Made by a program: the position numbers and the translations under genes. Below, in pieces: positions 1 to 6,754 of a DNA stretch of 11,389 nt. Under the pieces are notes generated by a model that did no database searches, was not told the DNA's origin, and saw nothing but the letters and a program-made list of their open reading frames with translations. Each line of letters begins with the position of its first letter. Within the stretch, counting starts at the first letter, position 1. Origin of the DNA: Clostridia bacterium (lineage in GTDB: Bacteria > Bacillota > Clostridia > Christensenellales > Borkfalkiaceae). The stretch lies in the NCBI GenBank assembly GCA_017452305.1, contig JAFTMQ010000051.1, forward strand, positions 1-11,389. Reading direction: 5' to 3'.

Positions 1-1177
1 GATGTCCGTTACGATGGGCGTGCTTGTCGGCACGGGCGCAAGCGCGGAAACGGACGCAGAGGACGGCATTTCGCATTTTATCGAGCATATGCAATTTAAG
101 GGCACGGAAAAGCGGACGGCGTTTGAAATTTCCGACGCGTTCGACCGTATCGGCGCGCAAGTTAATGCGTTTACGGGCAAGGATATTACTTGTTATTATT
201 CCAAATGCACGTCCGACCATACGGCAACTTGTTTTGAATTGCTTTCCGATTTATTTTTAAATTCCACCTTCCCCGAGGATGAGATGGAACGCGAAAAGGG
301 GGTTGTGTGCGAGGAAATTTCCATGAACGAGGACACGCCCGAGGATTTGTGCTTGGACTTGCTTTCCACCGCCTTTTACGGCAAGGAAAATTACGGCAGA
401 AATATTTTGGGTACGGCGGAACGGGTAAAAAGCTTTACCGTTGCGGATATTATGCGCTATAAAAAGGCGCGCTATTGCCCCGAAAATATCGTTATTTCTT
501 TTGCGGGTGCAATCGATAAGGCGACGGCGGAAGCGCTCGTGGAAAGCTATTTTGGCAATCTTCCTACGGGTGAATACGAAGCAAGACCTGCAAAAATTAT
601 CAAGCCGCACTTATCCTTGGTAAAACGCAAGCCTATTGAACAAATGCACGTTGCCATTGGCTATCCCGCCGTTCCGCGCGGTGATAAAAGGGAATATATA
701 TTCTCGGCGCTCAATTCCGTTTTGGGCGGCTCGATGAGTGCAAGACTTTTCCAAGAAGTGCGTGAAAAGCGCGGGCTTGCCTATTCCGTATATTCGTATA
801 TTTCGGCTTTTTCCGACTGCGCGGCGCAAAATATTTACGCGGGCGTCAATCCTAACAATTTACAGCAAGCCTACGAGGCGATCAATACGGTCATTCGCGA
901 TATGAAAGAAAACGGAATTACCGAGGATGAGTTTTTACGCAGCCGCGAACAAATGAAATCGGGTATGTTTTTCGCGAATGAAAGCAGCAATTCGCAAATG
1001 CTTTTGTACGGAAGATATATGCTCAACTTTAATAAGGTGTACGACTTTGAAGAAAAGATGAATTTGATTAATGCAATGACCTATGCAGACGCGCAGGACA
1101 CCCTTTCTATTATGTTCAAGGAAGAAGAAAAGGCGGTTGCGCTCGTCGGGGATACGGATACGCCGTTAAGCCTTTAA
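1..1177 (+). CDS. M16 family zinc metallopeptidase (pitrilysin/MPP-like), 5' partial
   Basis: This is a soluble peptidase of the M16B type (YmxG/MlpA-like, related to the mitochondrial processing peptidase), expected to cleave peptides with a zinc ion. The inverted zinc motif HFIEH lies at visible residues 25-29, and the third ligand is Glu104 or Glu105 in the VVCEEI stretch. The second half carries the typical REKRGLAYSVYSY segment (about residues 254-266), which supplies the Arg/Tyr pair of the family. The frame is open to the left edge. The first visible Met (base 2) aligns inside the usual SVxxGVxVGTG strand, so about 20-25 N-terminal residues are missing and this Met is unlikely to be the true start. 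The 391 visible residues plus the missing part fit the usual length of about 410. The stop is one base before the next ATG, so the gene is probably first or middle in the operon that ends with tex. The physiological substrate is unknown. Confidence 0.93.
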   Translation, partial: MSVTMGVLVGTGASAETDAEDGISHFIEHMQFKGTEKRTAFEISDAFDRIGAQVNAFTGKDITCYYSKCTSDHTATCFELLSDLFLNSTFPEDEMEREKGVVCEEISMNEDTPEDLCLDLLSTAFYGKENYGRNILGTAERVKSFTVADIMRYKKARYCPENIVISFAGAIDKATAEALVESYFGNLPTGEYEARPAKIIKPHLSLVKRKPIEQMHVAIGYPAVPRGDKREYIFSALNSVLGGSMSARLFQEVREKRGLAYSVYSYISAFSDCAAQNIYAGVNPNNLQQAYEAINTVIRDMKENGITEDEFLRSREQMKSGMFFANESSNSQMLLYGRYMLNFNKVYDFEEKMNLINAMTYADAQDTLSIMFKEEEKAVALVGDTDTPLSL

Positions 1178-1178
1178 A

Positions 1179-1673
1179 ATGAAAGGAATTTTACAAAAGC
1201 AAACGGGCTTTCCGCCCGTTTATAACAAGGATAGCAGGGTGCTAATTTTAGGCAGCTTTCCGTCCGTAAAAAGCCGTGAGATTTCCTTTTATTACGGGCA
1301 TAAGCAAAATCGTTTTTGGCGCACGATTTGCGGGTATTTCCACGAGGAAATTCCCGAAAGTATAGAGGGTAAGCAAGCATTTTTATTGCGTAGAAATATT
1401 GCGCTTTGGGACGTCGCGCTCTCGTGTGAGATTGTCGGTTCGTCTGACGCGTCTATAAAAAATGCGGAAATTGCCGACCTTGGCGAAATTTTTGCGGCGG
1501 CGAAAATCGAAAGGATATTTTTAAACGGTAGCTTGGCATATCAACTCTTTTTACAAAAATACGCGCAGGTAGATATTCCCTATCAAAAATTACCCTCGAC
1601 AAGTCCCGCAAATCCACGGTTTTCCCTGCAAGCTTGGACGGAGGCGCTCGATGCTGTATTCCGACTTCCTTAA
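1179..1673 (+). CDS. DNA-deoxyinosine (hypoxanthine-DNA) glycosylase, uracil-DNA glycosylase superfamily
   Basis: Predicted base-excision repair enzyme that removes hypoxanthine (deaminated adenine) from DNA. The 164 residues show the family pattern: GSFPS at 25-29, the YYGHKQNRFW block at 38-47 with the Asn of NRFW in the active-site region, ALWDV at 75-79, NGS at 116-118 and LPSTSPANPR at 138-147. The order and spacing match the small hypoxanthine-DNA glycosylases (UDG family 6) rather than classical Ung. The ATG follows the M16 stop after one base, and no clear Shine-Dalgarno sequence precedes it, so translation is probably coupled to the upstream gene. The start is supported by the conserved GFPPVY stretch only nine residues in. 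Its 3' end overlaps the AlkD-like gene by 23 bases in another frame. Substrate choice (inosine versus uracil) is inferred from family resemblance only. Confidence 0.85.
   Translation: MKGILQKQTGFPPVYNKDSRVLILGSFPSVKSREISFYYGHKQNRFWRTICGYFHEEIPESIEGKQAFLLRRNIALWDVALSCEIVGSSDASIKNAEIADLGEIFAAAKIERIFLNGSLAYQLFLQKYAQVDIPYQKLPSTSPANPRFSLQAWTEALDAVFRLP
1640..1644 (+). promoter_or_regulatory. Ribosome binding site of the AlkD-like gene inside the preceding gene
   Basis: GGAGG, six bases before the ATG at 1651. It lies within the coding sequence of the hypoxanthine-DNA glycosylase and supports the overlapping start. Confidence 0.75.
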
Positions 1674-2319
1674 CAACTTAAAAAGCTACGCGGAAACGGA
1701 TTTTGCCGAGTTTCAACGGCGGTTAATTCCAACGCAAAGAGAAATTTTAGGGGTGCGCACGCCCACGCTCCGCCGTTTCGCAAAGGAATATCAAGGGGAC
1801 TTGAACGAGCTGTTTTCCTACCCCGACGAGTATTACGAAACGGTGTTTATCAAATTGACGGTTGTTTCGCGTTTGCCGTACGCGCAATTCCTTGTCTATC
1901 TTGAAAAATGCGTCGCGCTCATTGATAATTGGGCGCTTTGCGATAGCTTTAAATGCAAGGCGATTACAAAACACCGACAGGAATTTTTGCCGATTTTAGA
2001 CAAGCTGTTTTTAGACGGCAGAGGATTTTATCAGCGTTACGTTTTAGTTTCCCTTCTATCCTATTACGTGGACGAGCCGTATTTGCCAATCATAAAGGAG
2101 TACATACTCCGCGCGGACACGCAATATTATTACGTGCATATGGCGGTTGCGTGGCTTACCGCCGAGGTTTTAATCAAGCACTACGACGAGGGCTTGCGCT
2201 TGTTGGACGCGATCAAAACGGACGTAAAAACGCACAATAAAAGCATACAGAAAGCATTAGAAAGCTTTCGTCTTACCCAAGAACAAAAGGACTATTTACG
2301 GTCTTTAAAGATAAAATAA
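1651..2319 (+). CDS. AlkD-like DNA alkylation repair protein (HEAT-like repeats)
   Basis: Predicted DNA glycosylase that excises positively charged alkylated purines such as 3- and 7-methyl adducts, acting in the cytoplasm on DNA. The 222-residue, helix-rich protein starts with the AlkD-type LxxLKSYAETDFAEFQRRLIP segment, followed by LGVRTPTLRRFAKEY (33-47). The residues lining the AlkD site appear to be present: Trp94 and Asp98 in IDNWALCDS, Arg129 in YQRYVLVSLL and Trp168 in AVAWLTAE. The Trp94-Asp98 and Arg129-Trp168 spacings equal those of the B. cereus enzyme as I recall them (Trp109/Asp113/Arg148/Trp187). The start is set by GGAGG six bases upstream. The 23-base overlap with the glycosylase before it suggests the two repair enzymes are made together. 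Tex follows after 18 bases. The exact lesion range cannot be read from the sequence. Confidence 0.9.
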   Translation: MLYSDFLNNLKSYAETDFAEFQRRLIPTQREILGVRTPTLRRFAKEYQGDLNELFSYPDEYYETVFIKLTVVSRLPYAQFLVYLEKCVALIDNWALCDSFKCKAITKHRQEFLPILDKLFLDGRGFYQRYVLVSLLSYYVDEPYLPIIKEYILRADTQYYYVHMAVAWLTAEVLIKHYDEGLRLLDAIKTDVKTHNKSIQKALESFRLTQEQKDYLRSLKIK

Positions 2320-2337
2320 TATAACAAAGGTAGTATT

Positions 2338-4506
2338 ATGGATATTTTACAAATTATTACGGAAGAATTTAATCTCAACCCTACGCACGCGCGTAACATT
2401 ATTGATTTAATCGACGAGGGGAATACTATTCCATTCATCGCGCGTTATCGCAAGGAAATGACGGGCGCGTGTGACGACCAAGTGCTGCGTGAGCTTTTTG
2501 ATAGGCTTACATACCTTCGCAACCTGCAAAAACGTAAGGACGAGGTTGCTAACGCCATCACCGAGCAGGGCAAAATGACGGACGAAATCAAGGTCGCGCT
2601 CGAAAAGGCGGTTACCCTCACCGAAGTCGAAGATATTTATCGTCCATATAAGCAAAAGAGAAAGACGCGCGCGTCGGTTGCAATCGCAAAGGGGTTACAG
2701 CCTTTGGCGGACGCTATTTTGGCGCAGGATAAAACGCTTGACGTCCATGCGGAAGCGGAAAAATATTTGACGGAAGAGGTAAAGACGGTTGCCGACGCGC
2801 TCGCAGGCGCGCAAGATATTATTGCGGAAATTATCTCCGACGATGCGGCTACGCGTAAAAAACTCCGTAATTTCTTCTTTAAGCACGGCGAAATCACGTC
2901 TTCCTACGCAAAGGGTAAAGAGGCGGAGGACGAAACGAAAACGTACGGTATGTACGCCGATTATTGCGAGCCGGTAAGCGAGGTGAAGAGCCACCGCGTT
3001 CTTGCCTTAAACCGCGGCGAAAAGGAAGAATTTTTAAAGGTTTCCTTGGTGGTTGACACTGAGTTTGCAAAGCGTATTACGGCGGCAAGTTTCTTAAAAG
3101 ACGGCGGGGAAAGCAGTAAAATCGTCAAAGCGGCGGCAGAGGACGGGTATGATAGATTGATTGCTCCGTCGGTAGAACGCGAGGTTCGCGCACAGCTCTT
3201 CGACGATGCAAGCGAGCAGGCAATTAAGATGTTCGAGCTGAATTTAAAGCCTTTGCTTATGCAACCGCCCGTCAAGAATAAAATCACGATGGGTTGGGAC
3301 CCTGCTTTCCGTACGGGCTGTAAAATTTGCGTGGTTGATGGAACGGGTAAGGTGCTCGATAAGACGGTTGTGTTCCCCACGCCCCCTCAAAATAAGACGG
3401 TGGAAGCAAAATTCATCTTAAAGCAGATGATTGCCAAGCACAAGGTTGAGGTTATCTCTTGCGGCAACGGTACGGCAAGTAAGGAAAGTGAAATCTTTAT
3501 TGCCGAGCTTATCAAGGAAATCAAGCAAGAAACGGGCAGAGAGGTCGGCTACGTTATCGTCAACGAAGCGGGCGCATCCGTATATTCGGCAAGCGCGCTC
3601 GGAGCGGAAGAATTCCCCGATTACGACGTTACGGCACGTAGTGCGGTGTCTATTGCAAGACGTTTGCAGGATCCGCTTGCAGAGCTTATTAAAATCGATC
3701 CTAAATACATTGGCGTTGGTCAATATCAACACGATATGAACGAAAAACGCCTTGACGGCGCGCTTTCGGGGGTATTGGAAGACTGCGTAAACAGCGTCGG
3801 CGTAGATTTGAACACGGCAAGCGTTTCCCTTTTGAAATTTGTTGCAGGTTTGAATGCGTCCGTTGCGAAAAATATCGTTGCGTATAGAGAGGAAAACGGC
3901 AGATTTAAGTCGCGCAAGCAGCTCCTTAAAGTACCTAAACTTGGTGAAAAGGCATATACGCAATGCGCGGGCTTCTTGCGTATCGACGGCGGCGAAAACA
4001 TTTTAGATAACACTGCAGTGCACCCCGAATCCTACGCAAAAGCGGAAAAATTGCTCTCGTTGTTCTCTTATACAAAAGAGGACGTTAAGGCGCGTAGAAT
4101 CGACGATTTGCGTCGTAAAATCAAAGCATACGGCGAAGAGCGCGCGGCAAGGGAAACCGAGCTTGACAGCGCTACCTTAAACGATATCGTCACCGAGCTT
4201 ATGAAACCGGGCAGAGATATTCGTGACGCGTTGCCCGCTCCTATGCTCCGTAAGGATATTATGGGCATTGAGGATTTGAAAGTGGGTATGGAATTGACGG
4301 GGACGGTAAGAAACGTAGTTGATTTCGGTGCGTTCATCGACATCGGTGTACACCAAGACGGTTTGGTGCATATTTCCGAAATTACCGAAAAATATATCCG
4401 TCATCCGTCCGAGGTTTTGAAGGTCGGTCAAATCGTAACGGCGTGGGTTAAGGACGTTGACGTGAAAAAGAATAGAATTGGTTTGACAATGAAAAGAAAG
4501 AAATAA
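2338..4506 (+). CDS. tex: Tex family S1 RNA-binding transcription accessory protein
   Basis: Full-length Tex (722 residues), a cytoplasmic nucleic-acid-binding protein linked to transcription and related to eukaryotic Spt6. Domains in order: helical Tex N-terminal region (about 1-310, including PFIARYRKEMTG and the VEDIYRPYK element), YqgF-like RNase H-fold domain from about 316 (GWDPAFRTGCK) to 440, tandem helix-hairpin-helix region about 490-560 (LLKFVAGLNASVAKNIVAYR, then KLGEKAYTQCAGFLRI), and a C-terminal S1 domain at 650-719 (GTVRNVVDFGAFIDIGV, then DGLVHISEI). It ends in a basic MKRKK tail. The start ATG has AAAGG about eight bases upstream and lies 18 bases after the AlkD-like gene, with no promoter visible between them. 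No clear terminator follows the stop, so some read-through toward the acyl carrier gene is possible. Its molecular role in this organism is inferred from the family. Confidence 0.97.
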   Translation: MDILQIITEEFNLNPTHARNIIDLIDEGNTIPFIARYRKEMTGACDDQVLRELFDRLTYLRNLQKRKDEVANAITEQGKMTDEIKVALEKAVTLTEVEDIYRPYKQKRKTRASVAIAKGLQPLADAILAQDKTLDVHAEAEKYLTEEVKTVADALAGAQDIIAEIISDDAATRKKLRNFFFKHGEITSSYAKGKEAEDETKTYGMYADYCEPVSEVKSHRVLALNRGEKEEFLKVSLVVDTEFAKRITAASFLKDGGESSKIVKAAAEDGYDRLIAPSVEREVRAQLFDDASEQAIKMFELNLKPLLMQPPVKNKITMGWDPAFRTGCKICVVDGTGKVLDKTVVFPTPPQNKTVEAKFILKQMIAKHKVEVISCGNGTASKESEIFIAELIKEIKQETGREVGYVIVNEAGASVYSASALGAEEFPDYDVTARSAVSIARRLQDPLAELIKIDPKYIGVGQYQHDMNEKRLDGALSGVLEDCVNSVGVDLNTASVSLLKFVAGLNASVAKNIVAYREENGRFKSRKQLLKVPKLGEKAYTQCAGFLRIDGGENILDNTAVHPESYAKAEKLLSLFSYTKEDVKARRIDDLRRKIKAYGEERAARETELDSATLNDIVTELMKPGRDIRDALPAPMLRKDIMGIEDLKVGMELTGTVRNVVDFGAFIDIGVHQDGLVHISEITEKYIRHPSEVLKVGQIVTAWVKDVDVKKNRIGLTMKRKK

Positions 4507-4517
4507 CTAAAAAATGC

Positions 4518-4546
4518 TTGACATTTTTGCGCTTTTCCGTTAAACT
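4518..4546 (+). promoter_or_regulatory. Sigma-A-type promoter of acpP
   Basis: TTGACA (4518-4523), 17-base spacer, TAAACT (4541-4546; four of six match TATAAT). Transcription would begin near 4553, giving a leader of about 36 bases with AGGAGG at 4576-4581. I see no FapR-like inverted repeat. Confidence 0.75.
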
Positions 4547-4588
4547 ATTAAATATGACTTTAAAAACTCTTAATTAGGAGGAAAACTT

Positions 4589-4816
4589 ATGTTAGAAAAA
4601 GTACAAGCAATGCTTTCCGAGGCGTTGAACATTCCCGTCGAAAAAATTACGCCCGATGCCGAAATTATAAAAGACCTCGGCGCGGATTCCTTGGACCTTA
4701 TCGAGCTTCTTACGCAGATTGAAGACGAACATGGTATCGTCATTCCCGACGAGGAAGTGGAAGGACTTAAGACGGTTGGCGACGTTGTCGCAGTCCTTGA
4801 AAAGCTTGTTAAATAA
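4589..4816 (+). CDS. acpP: Acyl carrier protein
   Basis: Small acidic carrier (75 residues) that holds growing fatty acyl chains on a 4'-phosphopantetheine arm in type II fatty acid synthesis in the cytosol. The attachment site is Ser34 in the GADSLDLIELL motif. The flanking helices are typical: VQAMLSEALNIPVEKITPDA at the front and GIVIPDEEVEGLKTVGDVV at the back. AGGAGG seven bases before the ATG makes the start certain. The gene stands alone between its own promoter and terminator rather than inside a fab cluster, so its expression is probably set separately from the other fatty acid genes. Dedicated carriers of other pathways cannot be excluded from sequence alone, but the length and motif fit the housekeeping protein. 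Confidence 0.96.
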   Translation: MLEKVQAMLSEALNIPVEKITPDAEIIKDLGADSLDLIELLTQIEDEHGIVIPDEEVEGLKTVGDVVAVLEKLVK

Positions 4817-4824
4817 TCAAAAAA

Positions 4825-4864
4825 AAGAGGAAAGACTTTTGGAAAGCCAAAGGTCTTTCTTTTT
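4825..4864 (+). terminator. Intrinsic terminator after acpP
   Basis: A 13-base stem (4830-4842 with 4847-4859, one G-U pair) with loop AAAG, followed by a T run at 4860-4864. The A run in front can extend the stem. It begins within ten bases of the acpP stop. Confidence 0.88.
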
Positions 4865-4901
4865 ATCTATGAAATAATTGCGTATTTATCGATAGAAACG
4901 T

Positions 4902-4930
4902 TTGCTTTAAAAATTTTTATATGCTATAAT
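4902..4930 (+). promoter_or_regulatory. Extended -10 promoter of the ABC-F gene
   Basis: TTGCTT (4902-4907), 17-base spacer, perfect TATAAT (4925-4930) preceded by TGC, an extended -10. The start point near 4937 leaves a leader of about 24 bases with GAGGTG at 4951-4956. The leader is too short for the attenuator seen before some antibiotic-resistance ABC-F genes. Confidence 0.8.
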
Positions 4931-4960
4931 TCTTTCGTAAATATATTTTTGAGGTGTTAA

Positions 4961-6538
4961 ATGTTACAGGTTACCGGTGTTTCTCTGCAATATGGCAGTA
5001 AAAAATTGTTCGAGGACGTTAATTTAAAATTCACGAAGGGGAATTGCTATGGTATTATCGGCGCAAACGGCGCGGGTAAATCTACTTTCCTTAAAGTGCT
5101 TTCGGGGGAAATCGAACCGCAAAAAGGCTTTGTTTCCATGGATAAAAACGAGCGTATGTCCGTTTTGCAACAAAACCAAAATATGTACGATAACGAGACG
5201 GTTTTGCGCACGGTTATGCTTGGCTATAAGCGCCTCGTTGAAATCATGGACGAAAAAGACGCGCTGTATATGAAGCCCGACTTCTCGGAAGAGGACGGCG
5301 TGCGCGCGGCGGAATTAGAAAGTGAATTTGCAGAAATGAACGGCTACGATGCGGAATTCCAAGCGGCACAGCTTTTAAATGCATTGGATATCCAAGAGGA
5401 TATGCATTATTCGCTTATGAGCTATTTGGACGCGAAGCAAAAAGTCCGCGTTTTGTTGGCGCAAGCACTTTTTGGCGATCCCGACGTATTGCTTTTGGAC
5501 GAGCCTACCAACAACCTTGACATTAAGACGGTGCGTTGGCTTGAAAACTATTTGATGGATTTTGAAAATACGATTATTATTGTATCACACAACCGTCACT
5601 TCCTCAATAAGGTTTGTACAAATATTTGCGACGTTGACTTTGGTAAAATCAATATGTACGTCGGTAACTACGATTTTTGGTATCAAACGAGCCAGCTTCT
5701 TGCCCGTCAACAAAAGGAACAAAATAAAAAGGCGGAGCAACGCGCAAAAGAATTGCAAGAATTTATTGCACGCTTTGCGGCAAACGCTTCCAAATCCCGT
5801 CAAGCAACTTCCCGTAAAAAGGAATTGGAAAAGCTTACGATTAACGATTTTAAGCCCTCGCTTAGAAAATATCCCTACATTGATTTCAAATTTGAAAAGG
5901 AAATCGGCAACGATATCTTAATCGTCGAGGATTTGACCAAAGAGGGGTATTTCAAAAACGTATCCTTCACCGTACAGCGCGGCGAAAAAATCGGTATTGT
6001 TTCCGACAAGAGCACAACCGTCACCATGCTTTACGATATTTTGATGGGAAAGGAACAGCCCGACGCAGGTACGGTAAAGTGGGGAAAGACGATTTCTACG
6101 TCCTATTTCCCGCAAAATAACAACGAATATTTCCAAGACTGCGATTTGAACTTGGTAGAATGGCTTTCGCAATTTTCGAACGACCATTACGAGGAATATT
6201 TGCGCGGATGGTTGGGCAGAATGTTGTTCTCGGGCGAAGAAGCGCTTAAAAAGGCGCACGTTCTTTCGGGTGGTGAAAAGGTGCGCTGTATGCTTGCAAA
6301 AATGATGCTTGAAGGCAGCAATTTCCTCATCTTCGACGAACCTACCAACCACCTCGATTTGGAATCCATTACAGCGTTAAACAACGGGCTTAGCAACTAT
6401 AAAGGTTGTATGCTTTTAACCTCGCACGACCAAGAATTGATGAACACGGTTGCCAACCGTATCATTGAAATTAACGAAACCAAGTGCTACGACCGTCAAG
6501 TTACTTACGATGAATACATCGACGAAACGCACGCTTAA
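4961..6538 (+). CDS. ykpA: ABC-F family ATPase, YkpA/YbiT-like
   Basis: Cytoplasmic ATPase with two fused nucleotide-binding domains and no membrane segments, of the group that acts on the ribosome. In domain 1, Walker A GANGAGKST is at 34-42, Walker B LLLDEP has Asp180/Glu181, and the switch is His210. A charged helical linker (about 240-300, ending ASKSRQATSRKKELEKL) joins the domains. In domain 2, LSGGE is at 435-439, DEPTNHLD starts at 459, and the switch is His489. Two elements are degenerate: the domain 2 P-loop (VSDKSTTVT, 347-355) lacks the glycines and the Walker lysine, and the domain 1 signature reads SYLDAKQ (154-160). These belong to the same composite ATP site, so only one site looks canonical. 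I recall a degenerate second P-loop in B. subtilis YkpA too. The 525-residue length is normal. The gene is a single transcription unit with its own promoter and terminator. Whether it helps translation factor-like or gives drug tolerance cannot be told; close similarity to YkpA favours the former. Confidence 0.92.
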   Translation: MLQVTGVSLQYGSKKLFEDVNLKFTKGNCYGIIGANGAGKSTFLKVLSGEIEPQKGFVSMDKNERMSVLQQNQNMYDNETVLRTVMLGYKRLVEIMDEKDALYMKPDFSEEDGVRAAELESEFAEMNGYDAEFQAAQLLNALDIQEDMHYSLMSYLDAKQKVRVLLAQALFGDPDVLLLDEPTNNLDIKTVRWLENYLMDFENTIIIVSHNRHFLNKVCTNICDVDFGKINMYVGNYDFWYQTSQLLARQQKEQNKKAEQRAKELQEFIARFAANASKSRQATSRKKELEKLTINDFKPSLRKYPYIDFKFEKEIGNDILIVEDLTKEGYFKNVSFTVQRGEKIGIVSDKSTTVTMLYDILMGKEQPDAGTVKWGKTISTSYFPQNNNEYFQDCDLNLVEWLSQFSNDHYEEYLRGWLGRMLFSGEEALKKAHVLSGGEKVRCMLAKMMLEGSNFLIFDEPTNHLDLESITALNNGLSNYKGCMLLTSHDQELMNTVANRIIEINETKCYDRQVTYDEYIDETHA

Positions 6539-6554
6539 TCTTACGAAAATAGAC

Positions 6555-6594
6555 AAAAGGCAACGCAAAAACCATGCGTTGTCTTTTATTTTTT
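6555..6594 (+). terminator. Intrinsic terminator after the ABC-F gene
   Basis: A 13-base stem (6555-6567 with 6575-6587, one G-U pair; core GGCAACGCA/TGCGTTGTC), 7-base loop, then a T-rich tract at 6584-6594. It lies 16 bases after the stop. Confidence 0.9.
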
Positions 6595-6600
6595 CCCCTT

Positions 6601-6619
6601 TTCGACAAATTTCGACATA
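6601..6619 (-). promoter_or_regulatory. Two tandem 0A boxes (Spo0A binding sites)
   Basis: On the minus strand these read TATGTCGAA (6619-6611) and TTTGTCGAA (6609-6601). The second matches the Spo0A 0A-box consensus TTTGTCRAA perfectly and the first keeps the TGTCGAA core. They are head to tail and exactly 10 bp apart, one helical turn, which suits a Spo0A dimer. They lie 60 bp upstream of the -35 element of the Spo0A-like gene, so autoregulation is the simplest reading. Occupancy is inferred, not shown. Confidence 0.6.
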
Positions 6620-6676
6620 ATATTGTACAATATTCAATAAAATTTTGAAAAATATTTCTGAATATTGTAAAATAAT
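6619..6676. repeat. Phased AATATT palindromes upstream of the spo0A promoter
   Basis: 6619-6634 is a perfect 16-bp palindrome, AATATTGTACAATATT. The same AATATT-N4-AATATT plan recurs at 6651-6666 (N4 TCTG), and a 14/16 copy of the full palindrome lies at 6661-6676, ending two bases before the -35 box. The AATATT hexamers start at 6619, 6629, 6651 and 6661. This may be an operator for an unknown repressor or a curved AT-rich upstream element; the AT-rich composition makes chance a real alternative. Confidence 0.4.
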
Positions 6677-6678
6677 CG

Positions 6679-6707
6679 TTGACTCGCGTGGAAATATGTA
6701 GTATAAT
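6679..6707 (+). promoter_or_regulatory. Sigma-A-type promoter of the Spo0A-like gene
   Basis: TTGACT (6679-6684), 17-base spacer, perfect TATAAT (6702-6707), close to consensus. Transcription would start near 6714, giving a leader of about 40 bases with AGAAGGTG at 6743-6750. Confidence 0.85.
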
Positions 6708-6754
6708 GAGTACAGTCAAACGCGTGACGACAAAAAAATACAAGAAGGTGCAAT

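Noticed and set aside
4510..4528. AAAAATG/CATTTTT inverted repeat after tex as a possible terminator
   Set aside because: The seven-base stem is almost all A-T, lacks a proper T run and coincides with the -35 box of the acpP promoter.
6685..6728. Repeated CGCGTG (6685-6690 and 6721-6726) and GTCA-N6-TGAC around the spo0A start point
   Set aside because: Too short and imperfect to separate from chance in CpG-rich DNA.
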